From: JAFGAV01 sp041479055
GTDB lineage: Bacteria > Acidobacteriota > Aminicenantia > Aminicenantales > JAFGAV01
Assembly (NCBI GenBank): GCA_963702835.1
Contig: OY969762.1
Span: 1,550,001 to 1,614,000, forward strand
Direction: 5' to 3'
Length of the DNA: 64,000 bases
Position numbers and translations under genes: made by a program. Below, piece by piece: positions 41,301 to 50,773 of this stretch (within the stretch, counting starts at the first letter, position 1; the number at the start of each line of letters is the position of its first letter). The notes beneath the pieces are model-generated. The model saw only the letters and a list, made by a program, of their open reading frames with translations. It was not told where the DNA came from and made no database searches.

Positions 41301-42181
41301 CCCAGCCTCTCTTTCAGCAGGTTGGGCAGGCTAAAAGCGGCTTCATGGATCTCCCGGCTGTAATAGCGGAGCCCGGGAGGCGGTTCTCTGCAGACGCGCA
41401 GCGGGTCCGACCGGTCGGAAAGATAATTATAGCACCAGGTGCCGCCGGGGTAGGTCGGCGCCGGCCCGAGGTAGAACCGGACGATACTGAACATCTTCTT
41501 CAGAAAAGCATTTTTCCTGCCAAAAGAATCCAGGTGCAGCAGCAGAGAACCAGCCTGGCTGGCGATAATGCCCTCCCCTCCCAGGATTTTTTTCAGCCGT
41601 TCGTAAAACTGCTTCTGGTGGAGAATGGCCGAGGGGCCGACCGGGTCGGAAGAATCCACCAGGATGACATCAAACTCTTCCCGGGAACGGAGGACATAAG
41701 CGTTGGCGTCGGCCAGGACAAGCTCCACCCGCCGGTCGCGCAGGCCGACTTCCAGCCAGGGAAAATAGGCCTTGGAAACTTCAATGACATCCCGGTCGAT
41801 CTCGCAGAGGACAATTCTCTTTAAAGGATAAGCCAGGGCCTGATGGAGCAGGCCGCCGTCCCCGCCTCCGACAATGAGAAGCGACCGGGGCTGGGGATGC
41901 GTGGTCAAGGCCGGATGGGCCAGCATTTCATGATAGAAATATTCATCCCTGTCCGTGGTCTGGACCAAACCGTCCAGAAAAAGGACACGGCCGTAGGTTT
42001 TGTTCTCGATGACTTCAATCTTTTGGAAGGCGGATTTTCCGGAATAGAGCACCCGGCCGGCCTGAAAAAAGATTCCGCTGGAGGGGGTTTGGAATTCCCT
42101 GAACTCGGGACTCCGGAGCGACTTCTTCGGCCCGGCGGCGTCTCTTATTGGTCTCTTGTCTTTCCGAGGGTTGGCCATCAA
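41297..42181 (-). CDS. speE: Spermidine synthase-like aminopropyltransferase
   Basis: 294 residues: GRVLFLDGLVQTTDRDEYFY, HEMLAHPALTTH, LLIVGGGDGGLLHQAL (SAM-binding, GGGDG), and VILVDSSDPVGPSAIL with the aspartates of the active site. Family members transfer the aminopropyl group from decarboxylated SAM to putrescine. No speD is in view. The start overlaps the SpoIID stop by 4 bases (ATGA), and its own stop overlaps the substrate-binding protein start, so three unlike genes are coupled. Confidence 0.9.
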   Translation of the reverse strand: MMANPRKDKRPIRDAAGPKKSLRSPEFREFQTPSSGIFFQAGRVLYSGKSAFQKIEVIENKTYGRVLFLDGLVQTTDRDEYFYHEMLAHPALTTHPQPRSLLIVGGGDGGLLHQALAYPLKRIVLCEIDRDVIEVSKAYFPWLEVGLRDRRVELVLADANAYVLRSREEFDVILVDSSDPVGPSAILHQKQFYERLKKILGGEGIIASQAGSLLLHLDSFGRKNAFLKKMFSIVRFYLGPAPTYPGGTWCYNYLSDRSDPLRVCREPPPGLRYYSREIHEAAFSLPNLLKERLG

Positions 42182-44394
42182 TATATTTTATCTATTGTAA
42201 TGCCCCGGTAGTACTTTTTCAATATCATATCGAAGCGGCCTCCGAGCTGGGCCATCCGGAAGGCGCCCACCTGGCAGAGGCCCACCCCGTGCCCCCAGCC
42301 CCGGCCGGTGAAAACAAAATGGCTGATGAGTCCGTTCGGGCCGTACTCCCGGTCCACGGAAAACCAGGTGTCCCTGAGGCCCAGCACCCAGCGCACCTTG
42401 AGCCCGTTGACCGCCACCTGGTCCTCATCCCCGGCCACCAGAAGCTCAGTGACCCGGGGCGAGGCGCCCCTTTTCCTGGGGACAACATCCACAAGGTGGC
42501 CCAGGGGATAATAAAGGTTGACTTGGCGCTCGAGGTCGGCCTGGGATAAACGGACCTGCCAGCGGTTGTAGGGAGAAGACTTGTCCAGCACAGGGCTGGG
42601 GTCGGCCGCCGCGGCTTCCAGCATCCGCACAGCGCCGTCCTGCTCCAGAAACTGAACTTTCTCACCGCCCTCCAGGACAAGCTCTGACTCGAAGAACAAA
42701 TCCCCCTCCAGGTTCCGGAGGAGGAGAGGGTCGGGGGCCAGCGGCCACGTTTTCTTGATTCCGTTCTGGATGATCTCCAGCCGGCCTTTATCCAGCTTGC
42801 TGAATGTCCCGGTTTGGAGAAGAGGTTTCTCCGAGGTCAAGATCCTGGCCAGGATGACCGCCAGCTCCGCCTTGGTCAGAATATGCGATTGGTCGGCCAG
42901 GTCGAGCGAAGCCGGCACAAAATCCTCGATGGCCAGATAGGCGGCATCTTTCCTCTCTTCTCCTCTGAGACGGGGCGCCGCTTTCAGGGCCGCATCCACC
43001 TCTTTTCTCAAGAGAAGGTTCTTGACCCGGTCCTGCCAGGCGAAGGCTTCCACGGCCAGGCCGGCGAAGGCGGAAGCGGTCAAGGGCTTGTCTTGGCTGA
43101 TGGTGAAGTCCCTGTCCTGGCCGAAAAGAGCGAGCGCTCTCTTCAGCCATTCCGTCGCTTCCGGAGCAGTCACCAGGGTCCGGAAGTATGCCGGGTCCTT
43201 GACTTCGGAGGGAATGACCTTGAGGGAGGCCAGCAGGGCGACTTCCCGGCTGATGTCCCGGCCCATCCACACCACCGGCCTGAGGACTGTTGCGGTCTTG
43301 AGCGTCCATTCCGGGTGGAGCTCGGTCGTGCATTCCACTGACCGGAGATAGGGCGAGGGGCTTCCCCCAAAGACGTTCTCCACGTTTTCGGTCAGGCCGC
43401 CGCAGGTGCTGGTGTAGAGAGCGTTGATGAGCTGGCCCTGGTAGCGGGCCACCAGCCCGCGAGTCTCCGCCACAGCCTTGCTGCTGAGGGGATGTTCAGC
43501 CTGGAGTCCTTTATAAACCTGGGAAGACTGAGAATCGTCCAAGTCAAAACCCAAAGTTTCATACCGGCCCATATTCTTCAGGGCATAGGTTCGGGCCGCC
43601 ACAGCCTGGGCCTTGAGCGCCTCCAGTTCACCAAACTGGTACGGGGAGAGCTCGCTGGGCACAACGCCCTTCAGGTAAGCGTCCAGGTTGAGGATATTGA
43701 TCAGGACCACTCCTCCGGGGCTGTTTCTGACCACCAGGACGCCCCGGTAGCTGATGCCCTCGTAAGAGAGATAGCTTTCCGAGCTTAGGGGAATGAAAAA
43801 CAGAGAAGTATTTTCAGCTAAGGAAATAAGCCGGTCATTGATTAAGATCCAGAGGGGATGGGATTCTTTCTCGGTGACCTCTTCCCTGATGATCCAGAGG
43901 TCCTTATAGCCCAGCCGGTTGAGCTGGCTGATGGACCGGAGGGCATCTCCCCTGGTCAAGAAATCCCCCACCCTGACCTGAAAACGGCCTGAGGAAAGAT
44001 ATTCCGGGTCCTCGATCACGGTCACGGAATAGCCGGTCTTAACTCTTATTTGTTGGGCGAGGCCCTGGGCCTCTTCGCTTTTCAGGGCCTGGCCGGCCTG
44101 GATAAGGAATTTTTCGCTCAGCTTCTCCTTATAGCCTTTGACCTGGGCCTCGTTCACATCCTGGGCCAGGAGCGTGAAGCTGGAGTCCTGGCGATAAATC
44201 TTCATCCCGGACGAAGACTTGATATTGATGCGGCTCAGGTTAACGCCGATTCCGACACGGATGACCGGCTTTTCTATGGAGTATCCCTGGAAATAGCTCT
44301 TCTCCAGGCCGAACTCCACGGGTCTGCCGGCGAACAGAAAAAAGGCCCCAAAAAGGGCTATAAAATATTTATAATGTTTAACATGGATTTTCAT
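42178..44394 (-). CDS. SpoIID/LytB domain protein with SPOR-like region
   Basis: 738 residues with an N-terminal hydrophobic segment (YFIALFGAFFLFAG). A SPOR-like repeat follows (LIQAGQALKSEEAQGLAQQ, FQVRVGDFLTRGDALR), then a SpoIID domain: INILNLDAYLKGVVPSELSP, EALKAQAVAARTYAL, and YTSTCGGLTENVENVFGG. A long insertion (~380-620) separates this from the C-terminal GRGWGHGVGLCQVGAFRMA block, also of SpoIID/LytB type. Such proteins act on denuded glycan strands of peptidoglycan in the periplasm. First gene of the coupled speE/substrate-binding-protein unit behind a TTGACA promoter. Confidence 0.9.
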   Translation of the reverse strand: MKIHVKHYKYFIALFGAFFLFAGRPVEFGLEKSYFQGYSIEKPVIRVGIGVNLSRINIKSSSGMKIYRQDSSFTLLAQDVNEAQVKGYKEKLSEKFLIQAGQALKSEEAQGLAQQIRVKTGYSVTVIEDPEYLSSGRFQVRVGDFLTRGDALRSISQLNRLGYKDLWIIREEVTEKESHPLWILINDRLISLAENTSLFFIPLSSESYLSYEGISYRGVLVVRNSPGGVVLINILNLDAYLKGVVPSELSPYQFGELEALKAQAVAARTYALKNMGRYETLGFDLDDSQSSQVYKGLQAEHPLSSKAVAETRGLVARYQGQLINALYTSTCGGLTENVENVFGGSPSPYLRSVECTTELHPEWTLKTATVLRPVVWMGRDISREVALLASLKVIPSEVKDPAYFRTLVTAPEATEWLKRALALFGQDRDFTISQDKPLTASAFAGLAVEAFAWQDRVKNLLLRKEVDAALKAAPRLRGEERKDAAYLAIEDFVPASLDLADQSHILTKAELAVILARILTSEKPLLQTGTFSKLDKGRLEIIQNGIKKTWPLAPDPLLLRNLEGDLFFESELVLEGGEKVQFLEQDGAVRMLEAAAADPSPVLDKSSPYNRWQVRLSQADLERQVNLYYPLGHLVDVVPRKRGASPRVTELLVAGDEDQVAVNGLKVRWVLGLRDTWFSVDREYGPNGLISHFVFTGRGWGHGVGLCQVGAFRMAQLGGRFDMILKKYYRGITIDKIY

Positions 44395-44424
44395 CGCTGA
44401 CTCGCTGGATGGACTCTGTAGGTA

Positions 44425-44454
44425 ATTATAAAACTACAAGATTGGTCCTGTCAA
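44425..44454 (-). promoter_or_regulatory. Promoter of SpoIID-speE operon
   Basis: TTGACA (44454-44449), 18-base spacer, TATAAT (44430-44425) on the minus strand: both boxes are perfect. Transcription would start near 44418, 24 bases before the ATG at 44394. Confidence 0.75.
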
Positions 44455-44540
44455 GAAAAATAATCTATATATGCTACCCTTTTTTTCTAACCACTATATT
44501 TTGTATTTTCATGATTTTGTCAAATAATATAAATAATTAT

Positions 44541-45821
44541 CTACTTTTGTCTACTCAATGCCGGCATATAGAAAAAGATTACAATAGAGGCGACGAGGAG
44601 GAGTGCAGCGTTTATTATTACGGCCAGCGGCTCACCGAACTTATCTGAAGCCAGGCCGATCCACAGGGAACCCAAAGGCATGAAGCCGAAGAAGGTCAGG
44701 CTGTAGATGGACATTACCCTGCCCCTCAGCCGGTCCTCAACCAGGGTTTGGACAAGGGCGTTGGCCAGGTTGAAGACCAGGATGACCGCCGCCCCCGCGC
44801 CGACCAGGACCACCAGGCTCACCGGGAAGTCGCGGACCACGGCAAAAAGAAAAAGCAGCAGCGGGAAAGCAAAGCTTCCGGCCGCCAGCAGACGGCCCTT
44901 GAAGTGGAAATGTCCGAGGGAGGCGATGGCCAGGGCGCTCAGCAAGGCGCCGGCTCCGCGGGCCGCGTGCAGCAGCCCGTTGGCCGCAGCATCCCGGCCC
45001 AGCACCTTGACCGCCCAAGCGGGAAAGATGGTGGAAAAGGACGAGCCGAAAAAGCCGGTGAACAGGATCAGCAAGATGATCGTCCGGATAATGGAGTGGC
45101 CGAAGACGTACTTGATCCCCTCTTTGACTTCCAGCCAGGCCGAGGAGCGATGGGTCCCCTGGGGCCTGGGGTGAACCCGCATGGCCAGCAGGGCGGCGAT
45201 GACGGCAAAGAACGACAGCCCGTTGAAAATAAAACACCAGGCCGGGCCGGTCAGGGCGTAGAGGATGCCTCCCGCGGCCGGGCCTACCACTGCCCCGGCG
45301 TTGAACATGGTCGAATTGAGGGCGATAGCGTTGGTCAGGTCCTTGCGCTCAACCAGGTCCACCACAATGGACTGCCGGGCGGGCGCGTCAAAGGCGTTGG
45401 CCACGCCGAAACTCAGGGCCAGCAGGACCAGCTGCCAGGGCCGGACCAGGCCGGTGAAAGCCAAGCCCGCGGTCAGAAAGGCCAGGGCGGCCATGGCCGC
45501 CTGAGTCAGCAGCATCAGTTTGCGTCTATCGATCCGGTCGGCCACCACTCCGCCGTAGAGCATGAGTATCATCGTGGGGACGCCGCCGGCGAAGCCCATA
45601 GTCCCCAGGAAAGCGGCCGAGTGGGTCAGATGGTAGGCCAGGAAGCCCTGGGCCGTGATCTGCATCCAGGTCCCGAACAAGGACACCAGTTGGCCCCAGA
45701 AGTAGAGCCGGTAGTTCCTGTGTTTGAGCGCGGAAAAGGTTTTTTCCAGGCTGAACCGCCGGGACAACGGGACTGAAGGGACTCCGTCGGCGGTCGGCCC
45801 GCCGTTCATCTGTTGTTTCAT
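44541..45821 (-). CDS. MFS transporter (EntS-like MFS_3 group)
   Basis: 426 residues with twelve predicted helices. Family blocks include NYRLYFWGQLVSLFGTWMQ, PTMILMLYGGVVADRIDRRK, FDAPARQSIVVDLV and GRVMSIYSL with LPLGSLWIG-like ending. Relatives export enterobactin or other small molecules. Start at 45821 (MKQQMNGG) is less certain; an in-frame start at 45854 lies in the promoter-like area. Divergent from the DUF5658-like gene. Confidence 0.9.
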   Translation of the reverse strand: MKQQMNGGPTADGVPSVPLSRRFSLEKTFSALKHRNYRLYFWGQLVSLFGTWMQITAQGFLAYHLTHSAAFLGTMGFAGGVPTMILMLYGGVVADRIDRRKLMLLTQAAMAALAFLTAGLAFTGLVRPWQLVLLALSFGVANAFDAPARQSIVVDLVERKDLTNAIALNSTMFNAGAVVGPAAGGILYALTGPAWCFIFNGLSFFAVIAALLAMRVHPRPQGTHRSSAWLEVKEGIKYVFGHSIIRTIILLILFTGFFGSSFSTIFPAWAVKVLGRDAAANGLLHAARGAGALLSALAIASLGHFHFKGRLLAAGSFAFPLLLFLFAVVRDFPVSLVVLVGAGAAVILVFNLANALVQTLVEDRLRGRVMSIYSLTFFGFMPLGSLWIGLASDKFGEPLAVIINAALLLVASIVIFFYMPALSRQK

Positions 45822-45931
45822 GAACCGGCCATCATACAATAAAAACGCCCTCAAGGCGACGGGGCCTCCATCTTTAATTCCGGAGCCGCCTTTGTTAGAC
45901 TAAAGAGCCGAGCCAGAAAAAAGGAAACAGA

Positions 45932-46567
45932 GTGAAAAAAGATCAAAGGGAGGCCGGCCTCATCCTCCTGCTCTTGGCCTTTTCTTGTCTTTATCTCTTC
46001 CAGGCTGTCGCGGCCGGACAGAGCGCCGCCGGCCAAGCCGGAGGCCTTCCCCCCGGCCAGGAGGAACAGAAAAAACTCCTCCTCTTCACTTTTATTCCTT
46101 TGGCCTCCGCCCCCTTGACCGAAGCCGACCTCCTCCCCCTGTCCCTGGACCCAGCTTCCCCGGTCTATGCCGGCCCAAGCCGGGCCCCGCTGCTCTTCGA
46201 CGGCCCCGCGGGGAACAGCCGAAATTTCAGGCCTCCTTCAGGCTGGGCCGTCCTGGAGAATTCCCTGTTCACCGCCTCATTGCTCAGCTTCGTCGGCCTG
46301 AATATCGTCGACTACTTCACCACCAAAGAAATGGTCAGGGAGCTGGGCGCGGAGGCGGTCAGCCCTCTCTTCCGGCCCATGGTCAAGAATGATTATGCCT
46401 TCGCCGCCTTTAAGATCGGCCTCACCTTGATGAGCTGCCTTTCCTTCCAGAGCCTCCATGACGCGGATAAACCCATGGCCTGGGTGCTCAGCCTCCTCAG
46501 CAATTTCTTAGTGAGCTATGCCGTAGCCCACAACTTGGAGCAGTTAGAAAACAGCCGCACCCGCTGA
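45932..46567 (+). CDS. DUF5658-like membrane protein
   Basis: 211 residues from a GTG at 45932 with AAGGAAAC just upstream. A signal-like segment (AGLILLLLAFSCLYLFQAV) is followed by a Pro/Gly-rich stretch and a C-terminal region with SFVGLNIVDYFTTKEMVREL, AEAVSPLFRPMVKN and FKIGLTLMSCLSF, the layout of DUF5658 membrane proteins. About three transmembrane helices in the last 100 residues. Function unknown. Confidence 0.65.
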   Translation: MKKDQREAGLILLLLAFSCLYLFQAVAAGQSAAGQAGGLPPGQEEQKKLLLFTFIPLASAPLTEADLLPLSLDPASPVYAGPSRAPLLFDGPAGNSRNFRPPSGWAVLENSLFTASLLSFVGLNIVDYFTTKEMVRELGAEAVSPLFRPMVKNDYAFAAFKIGLTLMSCLSFQSLHDADKPMAWVLSLLSNFLVSYAVAHNLEQLENSRTR

Positions 46568-46630
46568 AACGAATATTCCCCAACTTCGGTTTATAGAATC
46601 AGCTTCCATTAATAAGAGGAGAAAGCTGAT

Positions 46631-47485
46631 ATGCACACTGAATGTTTTGGCCGCCAACGGGTATGGTTCATTTTATTCTTTTCAGCCTCTTTGCTCTCCC
46701 TGGCCGGCTGCCAGGTCCTTGAGCTCAAGAGCAGCTGGAGGGATAGGGAGATCACTGTCGACGGGAAAAGTACCGAATGGCATGAGGCCTTAACCTACTT
46801 TGAAAAAGCAAGCATTTTGGTCGGCTTTCTCAATGATGAGGCCAACCTCTATGCCTGCCTGGTAGCCGATAACCCTTTTTTGCGGGCAAACCTCTTGAGG
46901 CAGGGGCTTACGGTATGGTTTGACCCAACCGGCGGGAATAAAAAAGCCTTTGGGATCAGATTCCCGATCGGGAGACAAAAATATTTTGATAAAGAGAAAC
47001 GCGGGGAGGAGCCGGAAACCTATGGTCCGGACCGCTATGGGAGAGAAGAAGAGCCGGATGAGGAAGAGATGCAGGAATTCATCACAAAAACAATGACCGA
47101 ACTGGAAATCCTCGGACCGGGCAAGAACGAGGCCAAGAGAATGCCGCTCTCAGAGGCCAAGGGCATCGAAATCAGCCTTGTCCCCTCCAGCGGATTGCTT
47201 GTTTATGAACTCAAAATTCCCCTTGTTCAGAGCGAGCAGCACCCCTATGCGGTGGGCGCCCTGCCGGGAAAGATCATCGGCCTGGGGCTCGAATCCCCAA
47301 GAATCAACTTGGAAAGAGGGATGAGAGGGATGGGCGGCGGAATGCCGGGGGGAGGCCTGAGGCCCCGCATGGGCGGAGGGCCCGGGCCGGGCGGATTCGG
47401 CGATGGAATGAGGCCCGAACGGCCCAGAGAATTGAAGCTATGGGCAAAAGTCCGCCTAGCGCCTGTCAATAGCTCGAAAAAATAA
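46631..47485 (+). CDS. Putative lipoprotein, CBM9-like
   Basis: 284 residues with a lipobox (LSLAGC, cysteine at ~27). Residues ~40-170 resemble carbohydrate-binding module family 9-like domains in shape: ITVDGKSTEWHEAL, ASILVGFLNDEANLYACLVA and LTVWFDPTGGNKKAFGIRFP. The C-terminal 50 residues are Gly/Met/Pro-rich (MRGMGGGMPGGGLRPRMGGG), an unusual low-complexity tail. Function unknown; outer-membrane lipoprotein by inference. Confidence 0.7.
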   Translation: MHTECFGRQRVWFILFFSASLLSLAGCQVLELKSSWRDREITVDGKSTEWHEALTYFEKASILVGFLNDEANLYACLVADNPFLRANLLRQGLTVWFDPTGGNKKAFGIRFPIGRQKYFDKEKRGEEPETYGPDRYGREEEPDEEEMQEFITKTMTELEILGPGKNEAKRMPLSEAKGIEISLVPSSGLLVYELKIPLVQSEQHPYAVGALPGKIIGLGLESPRINLERGMRGMGGGMPGGGLRPRMGGGPGPGGFGDGMRPERPRELKLWAKVRLAPVNSSKK

Positions 47486-47495
47486 CGCTTCAATA

Positions 47496-47524
47496 TTCCA
47501 AGCCGCTGGTTTTTTCAGTATAAT
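47496..47524 (+). promoter_or_regulatory. Candidate promoter of LolA-like/M48 genes
   Basis: A perfect TATAAT at 47519-47524, with a weak TTCCAA (47496-47501) 17 bases upstream. Expected start near 47531 and a leader of ~89 bases to the ATG at 47620, behind a GAGGAGG site. Confidence 0.45.
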
Positions 47525-47619
47525 AAGCCCTGCTGACCGATAGGCGGCCAGGCTGTTCCGAAAGAAAACAGGAGGCCGGCCGAAAACCGGCAAGCATAAA
47601 TTTTTCTGAGGAGGATTCT

Positions 47620-48351
47620 ATGAAAAAGACATTGATCGGCCTGATGCTCGCCCTGCTGGCGGCCGGGTTCATCCTGGCGCCCGCTTCCGGTCAGACCGTG
47701 AAGGACGTTCTGGACAAAATGATCCAGGCCCAAGGCGGCCGGAAGGCCCTAGAAGCCATCAAGGACACCACCACCACCGGCAGCTTCGAGATGGTCCAGA
47801 TGGCGATGTCGGGCAGCATGACCATGTACAACAAAGAGCCCAACCTCATGCGCATGGACATGGAGGCCCAGGGTTATCTCATCACCCAGGCCTTCGACGG
47901 CCAGACGGCCTGGGCCACCAACCCCATGACCGCGGCCACCGAAGTCATGTCCGAACAGCAGGCGCTCTATTTCAAGCGCGGCGCCCTGGGCAACGCCTCT
48001 CTTCTCGCCCCGGAGACCTTAGGCATCACCTATGAGCTGAAGGGAACGGAAAAGGTCAATGACAAGGATTATATCGTCGTCCTGCAAAAACAGGCCGACG
48101 GCTACACAATGACCTTTTACCTCGACCCCCAGACCTACCTGACCTACAAGTCCACAGGGAAATCCCTGGATATGATGGGCGGCGAAGTGGACGGGGAGAC
48201 GGTCATGGAGGACTACCAAACAACAGACGGTATCCCCGCCCCTCGCTCCCTGACCATCTATCAGAACGGAGTGGAGTTCATCCGTATCAAGATCAGCTCG
48301 GTCAAATTCAACTCCGGCCTGGAGGATTCGCTGTTCAAGATGAAGCAGTAA
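47620..48351 (+). CDS. LolA/outer-membrane-lipoprotein-sorting-like periplasmic protein
   Basis: 243 residues with a signal peptide ending near residue 24 (ILAPASGQ). The rest resembles the half-open beta-barrel of LolA-like/DUF4292 proteins: VKDVLDKMIQAQGGRKALEA, TTTTGSFEMVQMAMSGSMTM, LMRMDMEAQGYLITQAFDGQ, and the closing FIRIKISSVKFNSGLEDSLF. By family it would bind lipid or lipoprotein; not proven. Followed 31 bases later by the M48 protease, probably one transcript. Confidence 0.75.
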   Translation: MKKTLIGLMLALLAAGFILAPASGQTVKDVLDKMIQAQGGRKALEAIKDTTTTGSFEMVQMAMSGSMTMYNKEPNLMRMDMEAQGYLITQAFDGQTAWATNPMTAATEVMSEQQALYFKRGALGNASLLAPETLGITYELKGTEKVNDKDYIVVLQKQADGYTMTFYLDPQTYLTYKSTGKSLDMMGGEVDGETVMEDYQTTDGIPAPRSLTIYQNGVEFIRIKISSVKFNSGLEDSLFKMKQ

Positions 48352-48382
48352 CGGCCGGGTTTAGCCGAGGAGGCTCAGCGCC

Positions 48383-49825
48383 ATGAAAAACACTAAAAAG
48401 AACTGGGTACGTTTCCTGGCCCTTTTCGTCCTGGCGGCTTTGGCCGGCTCGTGCGCCATCAACCCGGTCACGGGCAAGAGGGAGCTGAGCCTTATCTCGG
48501 AGGAGGGCGAGATCGCCCTGGGCAAGCAGACCGATGCCGAGATCCAGCAGCAGTACGGGATATATAACGACCCGGCCCTGACCGCCTACGTCACCGCCGT
48601 CGGCCAGAGAATGGTGCCCATAACCCACCGTCCCAACCTGATTTACAGCTTCAGGGTTCTGGACACGCCGGTGGTCAACGCCTTCGCCGCGCCGGGCGGG
48701 TATATCTACGTCACCCGGGGGGTGCTGGCCATGATGAACTCCGAGGCGGAGTTGGCCGCGGTCCTGGGCCATGAGCTGGGCCACGTCAACGCCCGCCACA
48801 CCGTCAGGAGGATGAGCGAGCTCATCCTGATCCAGGTCGGGCTGGCCATCGGCAGCGCCCTGAACGACACCTTCGCCGAACTGGCCGGCATCGCCAGCAT
48901 CGGCATCCAGCTCCTGTACTTGAAGTTCAGCCGGGACGACGAGAGCCAGGCCGACGCCCTGGGCGTGGAATACGCCCGCAAGGCCAGCTACAACCCCGGC
49001 CCGCTCATCGGCTTCTTCGGCTCCCTGCAGAAGCTGGGCGACCTGCAGGGAGGGCACAGCCTGCCCGGCTTCCTGTCCACCCATCCCCTGGAGGCCGACC
49101 GCATCAAGAACGTAACCAAGATTCTCCTTCCCACCGACAGCAGTCTGGCTTTCAAGAGGGACGATTATCTAGGCCAGGTCAACAACATCGTCTACGGGGA
49201 TGACCCGCGGCAGGGCTATGTGGAGAGCAACGCCTTTTACCATCCCACCATGCACTTCACCTTCGCCATCCCGGCCGCTTGGAAGGTGGACAACACGCCC
49301 AGCCAGGTGACCATTATCTCCCCCGATAAGCAGGGAGCCTTCATCCTGGAGGCCGAGCAGAGTCAGGCCAGCCTGCAGGACTACGCCTCCAAAAAGGCCC
49401 AGGCCATCGAGAACCGGCAGTTCCTGAACGAGCAGAGCCTGGTCATCAACGGCCTGTCCTCCTTCCACCAACTCTACGACATCCCCCAGAAGGACGCCGA
49501 TACTCTTCGCCTCAGGCTGTCTTTTGTGCGCAAGGGGGGGATGATCTACTCTTTCACCGCCCTGAGCAGCGCCGCGAGCTTCAGCACCTACGACCCAAGC
49601 TTCCAGAACATGGTCCGCTCCTTCCGCGACCTGAACGACCCGCGCTACCTCAACCGGCAGCCGGTGCGGCTGCGGCTGGTGAAGCCCAACGGGCTGCAGA
49701 ACCTGCAGGCCATCTTTCAGACCGGCAACATCAAGAAAGACTTTTGGACCAAGCTGGCCGTTCTCAACGAGATGGAGCTGGCCGAGGTTCCCCCTCCCAG
49801 CCGGCCGGTCAAGCTGATCCGCTGA
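48383..49825 (+). CDS. M48 family metalloprotease lipoprotein
   Basis: 480 residues. Lipobox LAGSC (C24) and NPVTGKRELSLIS just after it are typical of periplasmic M48 proteases of the BepA type. Zinc motif HELGH is H130-E131...H134, with E187 in DDESQADALG as the third ligand. Residues ~270-450 form a C-terminal domain (VESNAFYHPTMHFTFAIPAAWK) found in relatives. BepA-type proteins quality-check outer-membrane proteins; the neighbouring LolA-like and bam genes fit that. GGAGG site before the ATG. Confidence 0.92.
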   Translation: MKNTKKNWVRFLALFVLAALAGSCAINPVTGKRELSLISEEGEIALGKQTDAEIQQQYGIYNDPALTAYVTAVGQRMVPITHRPNLIYSFRVLDTPVVNAFAAPGGYIYVTRGVLAMMNSEAELAAVLGHELGHVNARHTVRRMSELILIQVGLAIGSALNDTFAELAGIASIGIQLLYLKFSRDDESQADALGVEYARKASYNPGPLIGFFGSLQKLGDLQGGHSLPGFLSTHPLEADRIKNVTKILLPTDSSLAFKRDDYLGQVNNIVYGDDPRQGYVESNAFYHPTMHFTFAIPAAWKVDNTPSQVTIISPDKQGAFILEAEQSQASLQDYASKKAQAIENRQFLNEQSLVINGLSSFHQLYDIPQKDADTLRLRLSFVRKGGMIYSFTALSSAASFSTYDPSFQNMVRSFRDLNDPRYLNRQPVRLRLVKPNGLQNLQAIFQTGNIKKDFWTKLAVLNEMELAEVPPPSRPVKLIR

Positions 49826-49848
49826 GTCTGGGGCTGGAGGCGCCTTGG

Positions 49849-50763
49849 CTATACCTCGGCTTCCTTCAGGACGGCGTGAGCCAGCTTAAGGGCTTCCAGA
49901 GCCTCCTGGCCGGTGACCTTGCCGGAACGTCCTTCAATCTGGCAGCGGAGAAAGCTCTGCAGCTCCTTCTTCAGGGGCTCCTCCTTCTGGATCTTGAGGG
50001 TTTTGATCTCCGCCGGCCCGCCGTGAAGGGGAAAAACCTTGACGTCCTGGTCGATATAATCGACGGAATAGTAAGAGGTCGGCTCGAAAATCCTCAACTT
50101 GCGCACCTTGCCTTGATGGACGCGGCTGGCGGTCAGGGTGGCGATGCAGCCTGAGCGGAACTCCAGCCGGGCGTTGGCGATGTCGATCTTATCCGAAAGA
50201 ACATGGATGCCCGAGGAGCGGATGCTCTTCACTTCGTCCTTGATCATGGCCCGGATGATGTCCAGGTCGTGGATCATGAGGTCGAGCACCACGTCGATGT
50301 CGAGGGAGCGGGCGGAGAAGGACCCCAGCCGCTGGACCTCGATGAATTTGGGGTCGGAGATCAATTTCTCCACGGCCTCCACGGCCGGGTTGAAACGCTC
50401 CAGATGGCCGACCTGGAAGACCAGGCCGTTCCGCTCGGCCACCTCGACCAACTCCTGGCCTTGCTCAACGGTCTCGGTGATGGGCTTCTCCACCAGCACG
50501 TGTTTCCCTTCCTTGAGCAGGTGCAGGGAAACGGCATAGTGCTCCGAGGTCGGGGTGGCCACGATGGCTGCGTCGATATCATCCAACATGTCCCGGTAGT
50601 CCTGAAAGTACTGCACGCCGTGGCGGTTGCCGATCTCCAGGGCCTTATTGAACTGCACATCGGCTACGCCCTTGAGCTCCGCCTCCTCCAGATAGGACAG
50701 GATCCGGGCGTGCTGGGTGCCCAGGTAGCCGACACCGATGATGCCCACCCTGACCTTGACCAT
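49849..50763 (-). CDS. Gfo/Idh/MocA family oxidoreductase
   Basis: 304 residues: Rossmann motif GIIGVGYLGTQHAR (residues ~6-19), VEKPIT (EKP motif, ~95) and a beta-sheet domain with DLMIHDLDII. Start at 50763 behind GAGAAAGG; it follows the lpxI stop by 10 bases and is the last gene of the lipid A operon. The substrate is unknown, but its place next to lpxI suggests a sugar nucleotide; such genes recur after lpxI in related genomes (recollection, unchecked). Confidence 0.88.
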   Translation of the reverse strand: MVKVRVGIIGVGYLGTQHARILSYLEEAELKGVADVQFNKALEIGNRHGVQYFQDYRDMLDDIDAAIVATPTSEHYAVSLHLLKEGKHVLVEKPITETVEQGQELVEVAERNGLVFQVGHLERFNPAVEAVEKLISDPKFIEVQRLGSFSARSLDIDVVLDLMIHDLDIIRAMIKDEVKSIRSSGIHVLSDKIDIANARLEFRSGCIATLTASRVHQGKVRKLRIFEPTSYYSVDYIDQDVKVFPLHGGPAEIKTLKIQKEEPLKKELQSFLRCQIEGRSGKVTGQEALEALKLAHAVLKEAEV

Positions 50764-50773
50764 ACCTTTCTCC

